From Sedimentitalea xiamensis (lineage in GTDB: Bacteria; Pseudomonadota; Alphaproteobacteria; Rhodobacterales; Rhodobacteraceae), in the NCBI RefSeq assembly GCF_030164465.1, contig NZ_JASNJE010000006.1, positions 124,001 through 188,000 of the forward strand: a stretch of DNA of 64,000 nucleotides. Reading direction: 5' to 3'. Positions 62,329 to 64,000 of the stretch are shown here, piece after piece; the first letter of the stretch is position 1; every line of letters begins with the position of its first letter. Both the position numbers and the translations under genes were made by a program. The notes beneath the pieces were generated by a model. That model saw nothing but the letters and a program-made list of their open reading frames with translations, was not told the DNA's origin and did not search any database.

Positions 62329-63289
62329 CCTGCGGCGCCGCGCCCTGAACGGCCCGACCATGGGAACGCGCTGGTCGGCGCTGTTCTACGCAGATCTGAC
62401 CGTCGATCCCGACCGGATCCGTGCGGCGCTGCAGGCGGCCGTGGACGAGGTGGATGCCCAGATGTCGACCTGGAACTCGGGCAGCGACCTGATGCGGCTC
62501 AACGCGGCGCCGGAGGGCGATTGGGTGGCGTTGCCCGAACGCCTGCGCGCGGTTCTGGGTCTCGGCCTGGACATCGGGCGAGCGTCGCACGGGGCGTTCG
62601 ATATCGGCATGGGCGATGCGGTGACGGCCTGGGGCTTCGGGTCGGACACGGCAGCATCCGGGGCCATCCGCGCGGCGATGGGCGCATGCCGTCGACCGGC
62701 GCATGAGGTGCTGGACATCGACGGCGCCCGTGTGCGCAAGTCCGCGCCCGTCACACTGGACCTGAACGGCATCGCCAAGGGCTACGGCGTCGACCGGCTG
62801 GCCGATACCCTGCGCGACTACGGGATCACAGACGGACTCGTCGGTATCGACGGCGAGATGCGCGCGACGGGGTTCCGGCCGGATGGCGAGGCATGGACCA
62901 TCGCGGTCGAGGCCCCGGACACCGCGCGCCGGGCGCCGCATTCGATCCTCGCGCTGCAGGATGCCGCCGTCGCGACATCCGGCGATTACCGCCACTGGGT
63001 CGAGGTGCAGGGACGCCGCCTGTCGCATACCATGGACCCGGCGCGCGGCGCGCCGCTGATCGCGTCGCCGGCCTCCGTCACCGTGGTGGCCAGCACCTGT
63101 GCCGAGGCCGACGCCTGGGCGACGGCCCTCATGGTGGCCGGGCCCGAGAGAGGGGCGGCACTCGCACGAAGACGCGAGCTCGACGCCCTGTTCCTGCTGC
63201 GCGGTGATGATGCAGGCGTTAGGGGCGTGGGAGTCGGGCGGCTTTTCCGCGAAGAGCCGGCGGCGTTCGCCTCGGCCCGAGGAAGATGA
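62309..63289 (+). CDS. apbE: FAD:protein FMN transferase (ApbE family)
   Basis: A 326-residue flavin transferase that links FMN covalently to Ser/Thr of target proteins using FAD and Mg2+. Core motifs are present: TMGTRWS near the start, LDLNGIAKGYGVDRL in the middle, SGDYRHW and SHTMDP later, and AEADAWATALMV. No signal peptide or lipobox precedes the core, although classical ApbE is periplasmic. It overlaps the reductase gene by 20 bases. Its natural target in this operon is the DUF2271 protein. Confidence 0.92.
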   Translation: MSKMSTDLRRRALNGPTMGTRWSALFYADLTVDPDRIRAALQAAVDEVDAQMSTWNSGSDLMRLNAAPEGDWVALPERLRAVLGLGLDIGRASHGAFDIGMGDAVTAWGFGSDTAASGAIRAAMGACRRPAHEVLDIDGARVRKSAPVTLDLNGIAKGYGVDRLADTLRDYGITDGLVGIDGEMRATGFRPDGEAWTIAVEAPDTARRAPHSILALQDAAVATSGDYRHWVEVQGRRLSHTMDPARGAPLIASPASVTVVASTCAEADAWATALMVAGPERGAALARRRELDALFLLRGDDAGVRGVGVGRLFREEPAAFASARGR

Positions 63290-63630
63290 GCCGTATGGAA
63301 ACGATCCGGACCGATCGCGTCAAGACCGCTATCCCGTTCGTCGCGGCGGCCGGCCTGGTTGCGGGACTTGCATTCCGCGCCGTGGGTGGACCCGACATCG
63401 CAAACCTTGTCTGGATCGCCGGTGTCGTTCCCGCACTTGCCGCGCTCTCGATGTCGGCGGCGCTGGTCTTCGGAGAGACGCTGGCCGCTTCGGTCGTCGC
63501 CGTCATGTATGCCGGCGGCACCGTCCTCGAAGCCTGCGCCGAGGGCCGTGCCCGGCGCGAGGCATGACCTTCTGTCCCGCGTCCCCGGACCGCGTCCCGG
63601 CATCGGAACGGGGGGCTGACGACCGCCTCG
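63286..63630 (+). pseudogene. Decayed N-terminal piece of a heavy-metal P-type ATPase
   Basis: The frame from the ATG at 63286 encodes AIPFVAAAGLVAGLAFRAVGG and later LAASVVAVMYAGGTVLEACAE, the first membrane helices of a ZntA/CadA-type ATPase. About twenty residues between the two parts are missing, and the expected continuation (MT-LLSRVP) appears in a shifted frame after the stop at 63567. All catalytic domains are absent. It overlaps apbE by four bases, so a metal pump may once have ended this operon. Confidence 0.7.
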
Positions 63631-63669
63631 TTCCGCGACAGGTCGGCTACGTCCAGTTCCTGCCAGGCC

Positions 63670-63880
63670 GGGTGCCGGTTCCTTTTCCTCCCGCCATACA
63701 GCCCTGATCCCGATCCCGTCGAAATGGGCTTCTCGAAATTCAAGGCTTCTTCGGAGGATCGGCGCCCGCACCTTCACCGATATGTTCGATGCCATCGCCC
63801 GGGTTTGCGGTCTCTACGCACCGGAAGCATGCCGGAACCACTTCACGGTTGCCGGATATGCCTCAGATCAATGGCGGGAC
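63670..63880 (+). mobile_element. IS630-family transposase fragment, frameshifted
   Basis: Translation from 63670 gives CRFLFLPPYSPDPDPVEMG, the DDE region of IS630-type transposases. After a one-base shift near 63748 the normal end of the protein follows (RRIGARTFTDMFDAIARVC, then YAPEACRNHFTVAGYAS). Only the last 65 or so residues survive, with no start or inverted repeats seen. It marks the right boundary of the module. Confidence 0.75.
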
Positions 63881-63883
63881 GCA

Positions 63884-64000
63884 TTAGCGACGGGCGGTGA
63901 TCGACTGGTCCCCGGCGTTTGTCAGGGTCATTGCGCCGGTCGCATCAAAGCTGACCGTCACGGGGCCGGAAAGAACCTGGAAGAACTTCTGCTCTTGATC
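63884..64000 (-). CDS. C-terminal end of an unidentified protein, perhaps META-domain
   Basis: The minus strand entering from the right edge encodes 38 residues ending GDQSITARR before a TAA at 63886-63884. The pattern (EQKFFQVLSGPVTV, then FDATGAMTLTNAG) resembles the end of META/HslJ-type domains, in which a threshold-like EQ-FF helix is followed by two strands. Too little is visible for a firm call. Confidence 0.4.
   Translation of the reverse strand, partial: DQEQKFFQVLSGPVTVSFDATGAMTLTNAGDQSITARR

Noticed and set aside
1-64000. tRNA, rRNA, CRISPR array, tmRNA or phage attachment site
   Set aside because: Reading both strands gave no cloverleaf with a T-arm consensus, no regularly spaced repeats and no direct repeats bracketing the GTA; the GTA is a domesticated cluster and needs no attachment sites.

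Overview
The window looks like chromosomal DNA of a Rhodobacterales (Rhodobacteraceae / Roseobacter-group) alphaproteobacterium. The evidence is high GC with tightly packed ATGA-type gene overlaps, a complete RcGTA-type gene transfer agent (GTA) cluster, a LuxR/LuxI pair, a split urease cluster and roseobacter-like protein sequences. No rRNA, tRNA or CRISPR array was seen.

Layout. 1-1129 (minus): end of an Mrp-type cation/proton antiporter operon (mnhE, mnhF, a stand-alone DUF4040/MbhD subunit, start of mnhG). 1421-5556: a lipoprotein membrane-fusion protein and an RND efflux pump, closed by a strong terminator. 6178-8696: patatin-like phospholipase coupled to a GntP-type permease. 8751-16475: urease region, with ureF (+) facing a UT-family urea transporter, ureDABC on the minus strand, and divergent ureE-ureG on the plus strand coupled to an internally duplicated DUF1576 membrane protein. 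16681-18386: DUF3611 and AI-2E family membrane proteins. 18863-22056: a small periplasmic protein, a LysR regulator and trigger factor. 22224-24300 (minus): XRE regulator, LuxR and LuxI. 24511-30328: cpdB, aqpZ, a lytic transglycosylase, small genes and the rpsF-rpsR-rplI operon. 30724-33276: three YceI-domain genes, one fused to cytochrome b561. 33462-39946: fabD-fabG-acpP, a frameshifted acetyltransferase, a HisA paralogue, fabF and mltG.

40044-54193 is a full-length GTA structural cluster in RcGTA order (g1, terL, portal, g3.5, protease, capsid, connectors, tail tube, chaperones, tape measure, distal tail, hub, peptidase, megatron). A near-consensus promoter precedes it, followed about 30 bases later by an intrinsic-terminator-like hairpin. 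Two more hairpins lie inside the cluster, after terL and directly after the capsid gene. This fits control by anti-termination and mRNA processing.

54290-63880 is a module bracketed by mobile-element debris: an IS3 fragment broken by a truncated IS66 on the left, and a decayed heavy-metal P-type ATPase plus an IS630 fragment on the right. Between them a histidine kinase and OmpR-type regulator diverge from two PepSY proteins, a cytochrome b, a possible hemerythrin-like periplasmic protein, a DUF2271 protein with a flavinylation-like TGAS motif, a PepSY-TM/flavodoxin/FNR fusion reductase and an ApbE flavin transferase. I read this as a trans-membrane electron-export system that moves electrons from cytosolic NAD(P)H to a periplasmic flavoprotein. 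Three promoter regions in it carry the same exactly 50-bp operator, built from inverted pairs of 11-bp-spaced TCAG repeats. This is the best candidate for an under-described system and its regulon.
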